Origin: Mangifera indica
Taxonomy: Eukaryota > Streptophyta > Magnoliopsida > Sapindales > Anacardiaceae
Assembly (NCBI RefSeq): GCF_011075055.1
Contig: NC_058150.1
Location: 7,006,001-7,070,000 of the forward strand
Length of the DNA stretch: 64,000 bases
Direction: 5' to 3'
Shown here: positions 54,110 through 63,746 of the stretch, in pieces
How the letters are laid out: the number at the start of each line of letters is the position of its first letter
Position numbering within the stretch: the first letter of the stretch is position 1
Program-made: the position numbers and the translations under genes
Notes under the pieces: generated by a model
What the model saw: the letters and a program-made list of their open reading frames with translations, nothing else
Databases searched by the model: none
What the model was told of the DNA's origin: nothing

Positions 54110-56500
54110 GGGGGGGTGTTGAAATCTGTTGAAATCTGTTATTTCCTAAAGTATAGTTTTGTTATGTTTTTATTTCCTAAAGTTTAGGGATTTTAATTAT
54201 TTATAAGTTTCTTATTCTAGGTAGGAGATTGATTCTCTAATTAAGTTAGGAGATATATTTTCTAATTATAGGCTAATACTAGTTGTATATATGTTGGTGA
54301 GTTTTGTACAGGAAATTGTGTGAAATATATTTTTTCTCCATATTTCTTTAGTATTTATACTTAGTTTTTTGCATACCTATAAGACCAATAGTAACAGATT
54401 TGTAAGTTTTTTAATCAAGAAAATTAAAAATCCATCATTAAAAATATAAATTTGTTTAATTTTAACTAGAGTACATATAATTGGTCGTTAAAGTTATAAA
54501 AATAGTAGTTATAACAACCGGATATTTATCCACTCATTAATTTTTTTCTCACTAATGAACCATTTTTTTATTGTATAAAAGTAAATGTATAAATAAATAG
54601 AATAATGTTATATATATTTTTTTACATAATTTGAGTATACAGATAATGTCTATTGGAGTTACTTTATCTTTAATTCAAAATGATCTAATCATATCAGACA
54701 TATTATTTGTATAATTAAATTGTATAAAAAAAAATATATAGACACAATTTTGTTGAAATAAATATTAAAAATAAAGTTAAATATATAATATGAGTTCAGT
54801 TTATACGCATAATTGATTTATTTAAGAAATTTCGTTTGTGCGAACATAACCAAAAAGTCTCCTTTAAAACCAGCCTCTCGTACACGGCCACACAGGATCT
54901 GTTCGTACTTGTGGTGGGGAGTCAAAACTTTAAATTGATCACCACCTACGGTACTGACTTGACTGCTGTTCACTTGAAGATTCCAACTTTGATTTTTCAG
55001 CGCTTCAGAACTTTTGTTAAAGCATCCCAAGCGCTGTGAAAATTTTTGTTAATAAATAGTGGAAAAAAACCATCAATGTTATACAGCTTTGGTCACTGAA
55101 AAATCAGTCTTTTGCTACATAAAATTTGTTTCAGCCATGCATATCATGAACAATTCATGGTTTGCGCTTACACTTCTTTTCATATGCTTCTCTCCCAAAT
55201 CTTATGTCTCTTTGGGTGCTGACACTATCTCTGCAAACCAAACTCTCTCCGGTGATCAAACTATTGCCTCTGCTCATGGAGACTTTGTATTGGGTTTCTT
55301 CAAACCAGGTCAGCCTTCGAACTACTATTTGTGCATGTGGTATGGTAAAGTGTCTGTACAAAATGTAGTTTGGGTGGCAAATAGAGAGAATCCAATTTCT
55401 GATAGATATTCCTCAGTTTTAAGAATCTCAGATAGTAATTTAATCCTTTTCAATGAATCCAAAGTGCCAATTTGGTCCACGAATCTAAACTCCACCACCG
55501 CAAATCCTCTAGAAGCAGTTCTTCTAGACGAAGGAAATCTTGTTTTGAGAGGGTTATCTAGTAATTCACCAAAATCCTTATGGGAAAGTTTTGATCATCC
55601 ATCTCATACATGGATCCCTGGTATGAGGATGAGACTGGACAAGCAGACCAACATAAGCCAACGTCTCATCTCGTGGAAGAACACACAAGATCCTGCACCG
55701 GGCCTATTCTCTCTTGAACTAGACCCAAATGGATCCAATGCTCTTATTATGTCGTGGAATGGCCCTCAATCTCTGACTTACCGGACTAGTGTACCTTGGA
55801 ACGAGAATGGAAAGCTGTTCCAGTTTATTCCTGAAACTAGTGGAGTTTATGTCTATGAATTCAACTATCATACCAACGAGAATGAGAGTTATCTTACATA
55901 TTCAATGAAAAATATTAGTCCCATCATTTCCTGATTTCTTATGGATGTTTCAGGGCAGTTTAAGCTAATGAATTGGTTAGAGCATTCCAACCCTTGGCTT
56001 CAGGTGGCCGCTCAACCCAGACAAAATTGTGAGGTATATGCTATTTGTGGTGCATTTGGCCGCTGCACTGAGGAAAGTCTGCCTTTCTGTGATTGTTTGC
56101 AAGGTTTTGAGCCAAGCTCCGAGCATGATTGGAACTTGCAGGATTATTCTGGCGGCTGTGCGAGGAAAACACAACTGCAGTGTCAAGACAATATTGTTGC
56201 CAATGGAAAGAAGGATAAATTTGTAGCAAATTCGAACATGGTATTCCCCCAAAATCCACAATCTGTGCCAGTAGGGAGTGCCGTCGAATGTGAAAGAACC
56301 TGCTTGAATGACTGTTCTTGCACAGCTTATGCCTATGAAGACAGTCGGTGTTCTGTCTGGTTTCAAAATCTGCTGGGTGTGCAGCAACTTGGACAAGGCG
56401 CCTTATATGGAAAAACTCTTTATATCAAGCTTGCACCTTCGGAGTTTTCAAGCCCCAAAAGTTAAAGGGTAACAGTTATTGGTGGTATTCTGGGCTCAAT

Positions 56501-56808
56501 TATTGGAAATCAGAATCACATCCACATCCCTGGAAATCATGCAAATCATATCCCAGAAATCAAGCACATCATCATCCATATCACATCCCAGATTATTAGC
56601 TATCACATCCCTAAGAATCATGTTTATATTAATGAGTAGATTGTACAAATATTATGTTACCGTAGATGGATTGTAATTTACAGTATATAAAGCCATTATA
56701 TGTAAAGATCAAATATACAAGTAATAGAAATACAATTTTCTTCCTCACATTCTCTAAGCATCTCTGGTTCAGCATGATGAGCCAACTCTGCTCTCTCTAA
56801 TTTTGGCA
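56501..56808 (+). repeat. 5' LTR of the young copia element
   Basis: Starts 'tattggaaatcag' and ends 'aattttggca'. It carries the promoter-like 'agtatataaagccattat' about 120 bp before its end, which would start the genomic transcript. Same sequence as 61454-61761. Confidence 0.95.
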
Positions 56809-56820
56809 TGGTATCAGAGC
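56809..56820 (+). promoter_or_regulatory. Primer binding site (initiator tRNA-Met)
   Basis: 'tggtatcagagc' directly abuts the 5' LTR. It is a perfect match to the usual copia primer site. Confidence 0.95.
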
Positions 56821-56943
56821 AAAGTTCTGAATTATCCTCTTTCTCTCTGTCGAATAAACAGACATCCTTCTCCTCTGTTCAGATTTGGTACTGGGCAGCC
56901 TTGCCTCTCCCTCATTAACCTGCACAAAAGCAAACCAGATTAG

Positions 56944-58086
56944 ATGGAGCCAATCAAGACAACACCCGTTGTTCCTACATCACCAGAATCCGCCGCTGAA
57001 GCATCAGTGGTGAACCAAGCTTCTGAACCGATCGCTAGTTCACAACAAATGCCGGCCTTTCGCTTGATTCCCACAAACAAAAATAAGCCAGAGCCTGGAG
57101 ATGTTCTCTATGCATCACCATCAGATGGACCAGAACTCGTTCTAATAAAGCAAACCTTAACTGGAGCCGAGAATTATGCCCAATGGGCTAGGGATTTCAG
57201 AAGAGCACTCATAGCAAAGGACAAAATTGGCTTCGTAGACGGCACTGTACCCATGCCGTCTGAACCCGACCTTGCTCGATTTTGGGTACGATGTAATACG
57301 CTTGTCCGAGCCTGGATTAGTAATTGTTTGAATGAAGAAATTGCAGCAGGTTTACCACCTACAGAAGATGCCAGCGAGTTATGGGGTTTCATCAAGGATA
57401 TGTACGGAGCTCTGGATCTTGCAAAAATTTATGGCGTGCGACAAACACTTGCCGAGATCCGACAAGACAACCAAAGTGTCACCGCCTACTTCAACAAACT
57501 CTCCGCTGCATGGAACGAGCTGGACGCCGTCGAAGAATCGATCCTAGCTCCACCAGAAGTCCTTCGACAGATTCAACGCGCCAAGGAAAGGGAGAGGCTG
57601 ACTCGTTTTTTGATGGGGTTGAACGAAGGGTTCGTTGCCTTCAGAACCCACATCCTCACATTCGCAGAAGCGCCGTCGCTACGACGAGCTTACCACCTCG
57701 CCGTTCAAGATGAGAGCCAGAGAAGCGTTGGGCACGATGAAGGAGCTGCTGTGTTCAATATCCACCAAAGAAAGCAAGTGGCTGGAGATGAAGGAGTTGC
57801 TGTCTTCAACGCCTACCAGAGAAAACAAGTGGCTGGAGAAGAAAGAAATAATTTAGGGCTACCACAAAGCTTCAATTTATATGGGAAAATCAACGGACAA
57901 GATGAATCCAAGAGATCTAACGGCACATATTCACCCACGACACAAAATCATGTTGGCTCCCAAACTTTCAACAATTTTCGTCAAACCCCGAATAGTTTCA
58001 ATAGTTACAATCAGCCCCCCAGACAAAAGGGAAAATTGTATTGTGACTATTGCAAGCGACGTAATCACACCAAAGACACTTGTTAG
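56944..58086 (+). CDS. Copia Gag polyprotein of the young element
   Basis: 380 residues from the first ATG after the primer site. It has a disordered Pro/Ser-rich start, then the gag core ('LTGAENYAQWARDFRRAL', 'FVDGTVPMP', 'LWGFIKDMYG', 'LNKLSAAWNELD'-like, 'FLMGLNEGF'), and ends with the zinc knuckle 'CDYCKRRNHTKDTC' that packages RNA. A 20-codon stretch near 57740-57840 is present twice in tandem ('FNIHQRKQVAGDEG' and 'FNAYQRKQVAGEE'). The TAG at 58084-58086 stands directly after the last Cys, where the family has Trp. Pol continues in the same frame behind it. Confidence 0.92.
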   Translation: MEPIKTTPVVPTSPESAAEASVVNQASEPIASSQQMPAFRLIPTNKNKPEPGDVLYASPSDGPELVLIKQTLTGAENYAQWARDFRRALIAKDKIGFVDGTVPMPSEPDLARFWVRCNTLVRAWISNCLNEEIAAGLPPTEDASELWGFIKDMYGALDLAKIYGVRQTLAEIRQDNQSVTAYFNKLSAAWNELDAVEESILAPPEVLRQIQRAKERERLTRFLMGLNEGFVAFRTHILTFAEAPSLRRAYHLAVQDESQRSVGHDEGAAVFNIHQRKQVAGDEGVAVFNAYQRKQVAGEERNNLGLPQSFNLYGKINGQDESKRSNGTYSPTTQNHVGSQTFNNFRQTPNSFNSYNQPPRQKGKLYCDYCKRRNHTKDTC

Positions 58087-61000
58087 AAGCTGCATGGTCG
58101 TCCTGGATCTAGCAAAACAAAGGTAGAAGGGCCCATTGCAAATCAAGTGGCTTCAACCAGTTTAGGAGCTACAACTGGACTCTCCGCTGAACAATATGAT
58201 CAATTAATCCAACTTCTGAATCAGATACCAAAGGGCAATGACGTCTCCACTTCCTATGCAGGTACGGTTTCGTGTTTTAATACTTTTATTTCTCCGGATG
58301 TTTGGATAATAGATTCAGGGGCTAGTGACCATATAATATGTTCCCCAAAATTCTGCACCAACAAAAAATATATGTCCCCTCCAACACCTGTTAAACTACC
58401 AAATGGGAGTACAATTCAAGCCACACTAATAGGAGATGTCCAATTAGATAAACTCACACTTAAAAATGCCCTCTGTATACCCACATTCCGTTTTAACCTC
58501 ATCTCAGTTTCCAAACTATGCACAGACAACAAATGTGTAGTAACCTTTTTACCTACTATATGCGTATTTCAGGACCATTCGACTGGCAATCTGATGGGCT
58601 TGGGTAAAGAACAACATGGGCTATATTACTGGACACCGAACCCCAAGACTTTTCCTTTATTCAATAAAAATTGTATTACCTCTTCTCACTGTAATACAAA
58701 TCAAATTAATAAAGTGTCATTAATTTCCCATCAAAGATTAGGGCATTCGAGTACTATTCCATATCCAAAGTGTCCCATTTGCCCTCTTGCCAAGCAAACC
58801 CGCATTTCCTTTCCCACAAGCACCACTTCAACCACAAAACCGTTCCAATTGATACATTTAGATATTTGGGGACCTTATAGTACACCTAACTATGATGGAT
58901 CCAAATACTTTCTCACCATAGTAGATGATTTCTCACGTGCTACATGGTTATACCTCATGAATTCAAAGGCCCAAACACATACCTTTTTCCTGAAATTTGT
59001 GTCCATGGTCCAAACTCAATTCCACACAAAAGTCCATCGAATCCGCACAGACAATGCAAAAGAGTTTTTTAACCATACCACCACTACCTACCTTGACTCT
59101 CATGGAATTCTTCATGAAAGTTCCTGCCCTTACACACCACAACAAAATGGTATTGTAGAAAGAAAACATAGACATCTATTAGAAGTAGCTCGTGCCCTCA
59201 AACACCAATCCAACATACCACCTCAATTTTGGGGAGATTGTGTGGTCACGGCAGCCTATCTGATCAATCGAATGCCAACCAAGGTTCTGGGTGACAAAAC
59301 ACCTTATGAACTTCTCTTTGGCAAAAAACCAGACATCAGGCACTTAAAAGTATTTGGGTGTCTTTGCTACTCCACCAAACTTCAGCAAACAGACAAATTT
59401 GACACCCGAGCAACTCGTTGTGTATTCATGGGATATCCTCCACTACAGAAGGGATATCGCCTATATGATATGACAACAAACAAAATCTTCATCAGTAGAG
59501 ACGTCACATTTCATGAAGATGTTTTTCCTTTTGCTGATGACATTAACGGTACGACATCCACTGGTTCGTCACCAATAACACACAATGAGTTTCTTGAAGA
59601 AAGATATGAGGTAATTCCATCACCTCGTGGTACATTGACAGGATCTGAACAAAGTGCTGCCTCATCTTCACCTAGCCCATCCGTGGATGTTCCAACTATC
59701 TCTGATGATCCTGATCCGGCTCCCTTGAGACGATCATCCCGAACCACAAAACCTCCCATTTGGAGCACTGACTATGTTTGTACTGTTTCATCTAACCCAT
59801 ATGCAATCTCTCGATATATTAATTATGACAGGTTATCTCCAGGGCACAGAGCTTGCATCAGTCACATCTCTGCACATCGCGAACCTACTTCATATTCAGA
59901 AGCGGTACAATTACCTCCTTGGCGTCAGGCGATGGCAGAAGAGTTAGAAGCTTTGTATCTCAATAAAACGTGGGACCTTATACCACGACCATCTCATAGG
60001 AAACCCATCGGCTGTAAATGGGTCTTCAAGATAAAGCACCGGGCAGATGGTTCCATTGAACGATATAAAGCTCGATTGGTTGCAAAAGGGTTCACTCAAC
60101 AGGAAGGGCTTGATTATCAAGAGACTTTTTCGCCTGTTATTAAACATGTTACTGTTCGCACACTCCTTGCCCTTGCAGCCTCTTATGATTGGTCTCTTCA
60201 TCAGATGGACGTTCATAATGCCTTTCTTCATAGGGACTTAAATGAAGAGATTTATATGGAAGTTCCACCCGGAATTCGCAGACAGGGAGAGAATATGGTA
60301 TGTCGACTGCGAAAATCCTTGTATGGCCTGAAACAAGCATCCCGACAATGGAACACTAAAATCACAGAAGCATTGATCAAGCTAGGTTTCAAACAGTCAA
60401 GACATGATTATGCCTTGTTCACAAAAAGACAAGGAAAATCATTCATATGCCTCGTGGTTTATGTAGATGATATCCTCATAACTGGGAATGACACAATCGC
60501 CATAAAAGAGCTGAAAACTCACCTCCATAAGTCTTTCAGAATAAAAGACTTAGGATCTCCAAAATATTTTTTGGGAATTGAAATTGCTCAGTCTGCAGAT
60601 GGGATCGTTCTCAGCCAAAGGAAATATGCATTGGAATTAATAGCGGACACTGGATTATCTGCTTGCAAACCAAGTGCAATCCCAGTGGAACAGAATGTCA
60701 AACTCACTAGTCAAGAGTATGATCACAACAGTGAAACAGTAGAAGACCCGCCACTACGGGATCATTTCGAATATCAACGATTAGTGGGACGACTAATCTA
60801 TCTCACAATGACTAGACCAGACATTAGTTATGCAGTTCAGATCCTCAGCCAATTTATGCATGCACCAAAGCAGTCTCACATGGATGCAGCCTTAAAGGTA
60901 ATTAAATATCTAAAAGGATGTCCAGGTCTAGGATTATTATTCCCTCGAGATAAAACCTTGAAAGTAACGGCTTACTGCGACTCAGACTGGGGTACATGTC

Positions 61001-61446
61001 CTATGACAAGAAAATCACTGACAGGCTTCTGCGTAAAACTTGGGGATTCTCTTATCTCATGGAAAACGAAAAAGCAATCTACTGTCTCTCTTTCTTCAGC
61101 TGAAGCAGAATATCGGGCAATGGCAAAAACCACTTGTGAAATAATATGGATTCGTGGTCTATTAAAGGATCTGGGTGTGATAATCTCAGAACCAGTTGAA
61201 CTCTACTGTGATAATAAGGCAGCAAAGGATATCTCTACCAATCCAGTCTTCCATGAAAGAACTAAGCATATAGAGATTGACTGTCACTTTGTAAGAGACA
61301 AGATACAGGAAGGCTTGATAAAACCTTACCACATTCGAACCACAGAACAGTTGGCTGACATATTCACCAAACCTCTGGGATCAAGACAACTTTTTTATCT
61401 CTTACACAAGCTTGGAGTTTATGACATCTACAAACCACCAGCTTGA
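58087..61446 (+). CDS. Copia Pol polyprotein of the young element (protease, integrase, RT, RNase H)
   Basis: Open for about 1,119 codons in the gag frame, with no start codon of its own near the beginning, so it needs read-through or a repaired stop. Protease: 'IIDSGASDHI' (near 58309). Integrase: 'HLDIWGPY', 'TDNAKEFF' and 'YTPQQNGIVERKHRHL' give the D,D,E triad. RT: 'GCKWVFKIKHRADGSIERYK', 'QMDVHNAFLH' and 'YVDDILITG' (60462). RNase H: 'AYCDSDWGTC', 'SSAEAEYRAMA' and 'YCDNKAA'. The zinc module before integrase reads 'HQRLGHSS' and then almost at once 'CPICPLAK', so the usual spacing of around 30 residues is cut to about 8. This looks like an in-frame loss and may impair integrase. Confidence 0.92.
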   Translation, partial: KLHGRPGSSKTKVEGPIANQVASTSLGATTGLSAEQYDQLIQLLNQIPKGNDVSTSYAGTVSCFNTFISPDVWIIDSGASDHIICSPKFCTNKKYMSPPTPVKLPNGSTIQATLIGDVQLDKLTLKNALCIPTFRFNLISVSKLCTDNKCVVTFLPTICVFQDHSTGNLMGLGKEQHGLYYWTPNPKTFPLFNKNCITSSHCNTNQINKVSLISHQRLGHSSTIPYPKCPICPLAKQTRISFPTSTTSTTKPFQLIHLDIWGPYSTPNYDGSKYFLTIVDDFSRATWLYLMNSKAQTHTFFLKFVSMVQTQFHTKVHRIRTDNAKEFFNHTTTTYLDSHGILHESSCPYTPQQNGIVERKHRHLLEVARALKHQSNIPPQFWGDCVVTAAYLINRMPTKVLGDKTPYELLFGKKPDIRHLKVFGCLCYSTKLQQTDKFDTRATRCVFMGYPPLQKGYRLYDMTTNKIFISRDVTFHEDVFPFADDINGTTSTGSSPITHNEFLEERYEVIPSPRGTLTGSEQSAASSSPSPSVDVPTISDDPDPAPLRRSSRTTKPPIWSTDYVCTVSSNPYAISRYINYDRLSPGHRACISHISAHREPTSYSEAVQLPPWRQAMAEELEALYLNKTWDLIPRPSHRKPIGCKWVFKIKHRADGSIERYKARLVAKGFTQQEGLDYQETFSPVIKHVTVRTLLALAASYDWSLHQMDVHNAFLHRDLNEEIYMEVPPGIRRQGENMVCRLRKSLYGLKQASRQWNTKITEALIKLGFKQSRHDYALFTKRQGKSFICLVVYVDDILITGNDTIAIKELKTHLHKSFRIKDLGSPKYFLGIEIAQSADGIVLSQRKYALELIADTGLSACKPSAIPVEQNVKLTSQEYDHNSETVEDPPLRDHFEYQRLVGRLIYLTMTRPDISYAVQILSQFMHAPKQSHMDAALKVIKYLKGCPGLGLLFPRDKTLKVTAYCDSDWGTCPMTRKSLTGFCVKLGDSLISWKTKKQSTVSLSSAEAEYRAMAKTTCEIIWIRGLLKDLGVIISEPVELYCDNKAAKDISTNPVFHERTKHIEIDCHFVRDKIQEGLIKPYHIRTTEQLADIFTKPLGSRQLFYLLHKLGVYDIYKPPA

Positions 61447-61453
61447 GGGGGAG

Positions 61454-61761
61454 TATTGGAAATCAGAATCACATCCACATCCCTGGAAATCATGCAAATC
61501 ATATCCCAGAAATCAAGCACATCATCATCCATATCACATCCCAGATTATTAGCTATCACATCCCTAAGAATCATGTTTATATTAATGAGTAGATTGTACA
61601 AATATTATGTTACCGTAGATGGATTGTAATTTACAGTATATAAAGCCATTATATGTAAAGATCAAATATACAAGTAATAGAAATACAATTTTCTTCCTCA
61701 CATTCTCTAAGCATCTCTGGTTCAGCATGATGAGCCAACTCTGCTCTCTCTAATTTTGGCA
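61454..61761 (+). repeat. 3' LTR of the young copia element
   Basis: Read side by side with 56501-56808 and found the same. It follows the purine tract and is followed by the duplication TCAAT. Confidence 0.95.
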
Positions 61762-62902
61762 TCAATTGCACTTGCAGTTCTCTTGGGACTCGTCGTGTTT
61801 GTGTATTTGAGAAGGAGAAAAAATGCTATCTAAACAACTAAAGCACTAGAGGGTTCATTAACGATATTTGCATACAAAGATTTGCGAAATGCCACCAAGA
61901 AATTCTCAGAAAAATTGGGAGGGGGAGGTTTTGGTTCTGTTTTCAAAGGGGTTTTACCCAATTCAAGTGTCATAGCAGTGAAGAAGCTTGAAAGCATAAG
62001 CCAGGGAGAGAAGCAATTCGAGCAGAAGTTAGCACGGTAGGATCTATTCAACATGTCAATGTAGTACGACTTCTGGGATTCTGCTGTGAAGGTACTAAGC
62101 GGTTGTTAGTGTATGACTACATGCCAAATGGTTCTTTAAATTCGCATCTCTTCCATACAAAGGGCTCAAATGTTCTTGATTGAAAAACAAGGTGCAAAAT
62201 CGCTCTGGGGTTAGCCAGAGGCTTAGCTTATCTCCATGAGAAATGCAGAGAGACCACATCATACACTGTGACATAAAGCCAGAAAACATTTTACTAGATG
62301 TTGAATTTTGTCCAAAAGTGGTAGATTTTGGCCTGGCAAAACTTGTTGGGCGAGACTTCAGTAGAGTCCTAACAACCATAAGAGGGACAAGAGGTTATCT
62401 TGCGTCAGAATGGATTTCAGGAGTGGCCATTACAACTAAAGCTGATGTTTATAGCTACGGGATGATGCTTTTTGAACTTGTGTCAGGAAAGCGAAACTCC
62501 GAGCAATTCAATAGTGAAAACTCGAAATTCTTCCCAACTTGGGTTGCAACCGTAATAACTGAAGGTGTTAGTGTCCTTAAGTTATTAGATTCTAGGCTGG
62601 AGGGTAATGCTGATGTAGAGGAGGTTTTACGAATTTGTACAGTGGCTTGTTGGTGCATCCAAGATGATGAAACTCAAAGGTCATCAATGGGTCAGGTAGT
62701 TCAAATGCTTGAGGGAGTTTTGGAGGTGACGCAGTCTCCAATTCCAAGATCTATCGAGGCATATTCTCACTACCAAGACCATATCATTTTTTTCACAGCC
62801 TCAGCCTCAAACTGGAGTCCACAGTCACAAAATAATAATATTTCAGCCGATTCATCAAAGGGCAAGAGCACCACATTATCTGCAAGTAATTTTGGTTCTT
62901 AA

Positions 62903-63746
62903 TGTTAGTTTTGGGTCGTTATTACAATTGGGTCAGCCATTGAAAAACAATAAATTTTTGTGTTTCACTGGAAGACAATGTAATCTATTATAACTATTTC
63001 ATATAAGCATCTACTGTAGTTATTGAATGAGTGCAATGCTAACAGTTATCACTTTGGATTCTAAGGGCAATCTTACGAGGGTTAGGTAGATTTGATTGTA
63101 ATTTCTATATTTAAGGATAACATTGCAGTAGATTAAAAACAAGTGAGATAAATAATATTTTCCCTTTAAAATATGAGTTCATGCCAACAATTGCACTAGC
63201 AAGAAGTAAACCACATTTTGTGTACAATTTGGCGCAAAGAACTAAGAACAGTTAAATTATAGTAAATAAAATGATGTTATTAAAGTAGTTCAGTTTACTA
63301 CCTAGAAGCCTATATAGGTCTATGTTATGGTATTAGGAATTACAATTATAATAAGGCAATGACAACACATGTGAAAGTTGTCATCCTTAAGTCTGTGTAC
63401 AATCCTCAATTCATAAGACTAAGAGGCAATGTTACATGTGTAATTATATAAATGACAAAAATGGAATGTAATCCTGTGAATGTAGGAGACTGAATTGACA
63501 CATTGAGAGGATCATGACAATGGTTGCAATTGCCAAGTTTTGTTCTTCTCACTATTTTTGGATGAAAATGCTTGTCTCTACCCACATTATGTTATGGTTT
63601 TTTGTGCAGATGATGTGACGAGTTGTTGGTACAAAGAGCTAAGAACAATGAAATTATAGTAAAAAATGACGTTATTAAATTGGTTCAGTTTACTACTTTG
63701 AAGTCTATGTACGTATATGTAATAGTATTAGGACATGTGAAAATTG
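62903..63746 (+). repeat. 3' flank of receptor-kinase unit 3 (truncated)
   Basis: 62903-63054 is the former 3' UTR. 63055-63746 matches 46310-46990 and 40140-40820. The match stops abruptly at 'acatgtgaaaattg' (63746), about one third into the flank, where an LTR-like sequence begins. Confidence 0.85.

Larger units (their letters stand above)
48998..54350 (+). mobile_element. Full-length but defective Ty1/copia element, 5.35 kb
   Basis: The 5' LTR is 48998-49221 (224 bp) and the 3' LTR is 54117-54350 (234 bp, with a 10-bp repeat of its first bases 'tgttgaaatc'). Apart from that, only two differences were noticed between the LTRs. The target duplication GTATT is perfect (48993-48997 and 54351-54355). 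The primer site 'tggtatcaaggcc' is at 49222-49234 and the purine tract 'gaggggggg' lies before the 3' LTR. It inserted in the promoter block of the third receptor-kinase unit and later received a TRIM solo LTR (51168-51396). Confidence 0.95.
48706..55136 (+). repeat. Promoter block P4 of receptor-kinase unit 3, split by a copia element
   Basis: 48706-48997 and 54356-55136 together match P3 (42538-43638) in order. The copia element 48998-54350 sits between perfect GTATT duplications. The microsatellite (48797-48830) and the GC-richer box (54870-54960) remain, but are now separated by 5.4 kb. Confidence 0.88.
56501..61761 (+). mobile_element. Very young Ty1/copia element, 5.26 kb
   Basis: LTRs 56501-56808 and 61454-61761 are both 308 bp, and I found no difference between them on reading. 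The target duplication TCAAT is perfect (56496-56500 and 61762-61766). The site is known from the sister gene, which reads 'gggctcagttgcactt' without an insert. A Met-tRNA primer site lies at 56809-56820 and a purine tract 'gagggggag' before the 3' LTR. Gag and pol are one long frame with a single stop between. The LTRs contain a TATA-like 'agtatataaagcc'. It is inserted in the membrane-helix part of the receptor-kinase pseudogene. Confidence 0.97.
55137..62902 (+). pseudogene. G-type lectin receptor kinase pseudogene, split by a copia element
   Basis: Sister of the gene at 43639. The two gene parts are 55137-56500 (signal peptide, lectin, S-locus, PAN) and 61767-62902 (rest of the membrane helix, juxtamembrane, kinase). 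Breaks are a TGA at 55932-55934 (Arg in the sister), TAA at 56463-56465 just before the membrane helix (Glu in the sister), the insertion 56501-61761, TAA near 61831 in the juxtamembrane part (Lys in the sister), a 1-bp loss near 62019, TGA near 62181 (Trp in the sister), and a 2-bp gain near 62250. The kinase P-loop 'GGGGFGSVFKG' is canonical here. The catalytic end 'APE' reads 'ASE'. The C-terminus runs 14 codons further than the sister, to 'SNFGS'. A soluble lectin-only peptide of 265 residues could be made from the first segment (55137-55934). Confidence 0.93.
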
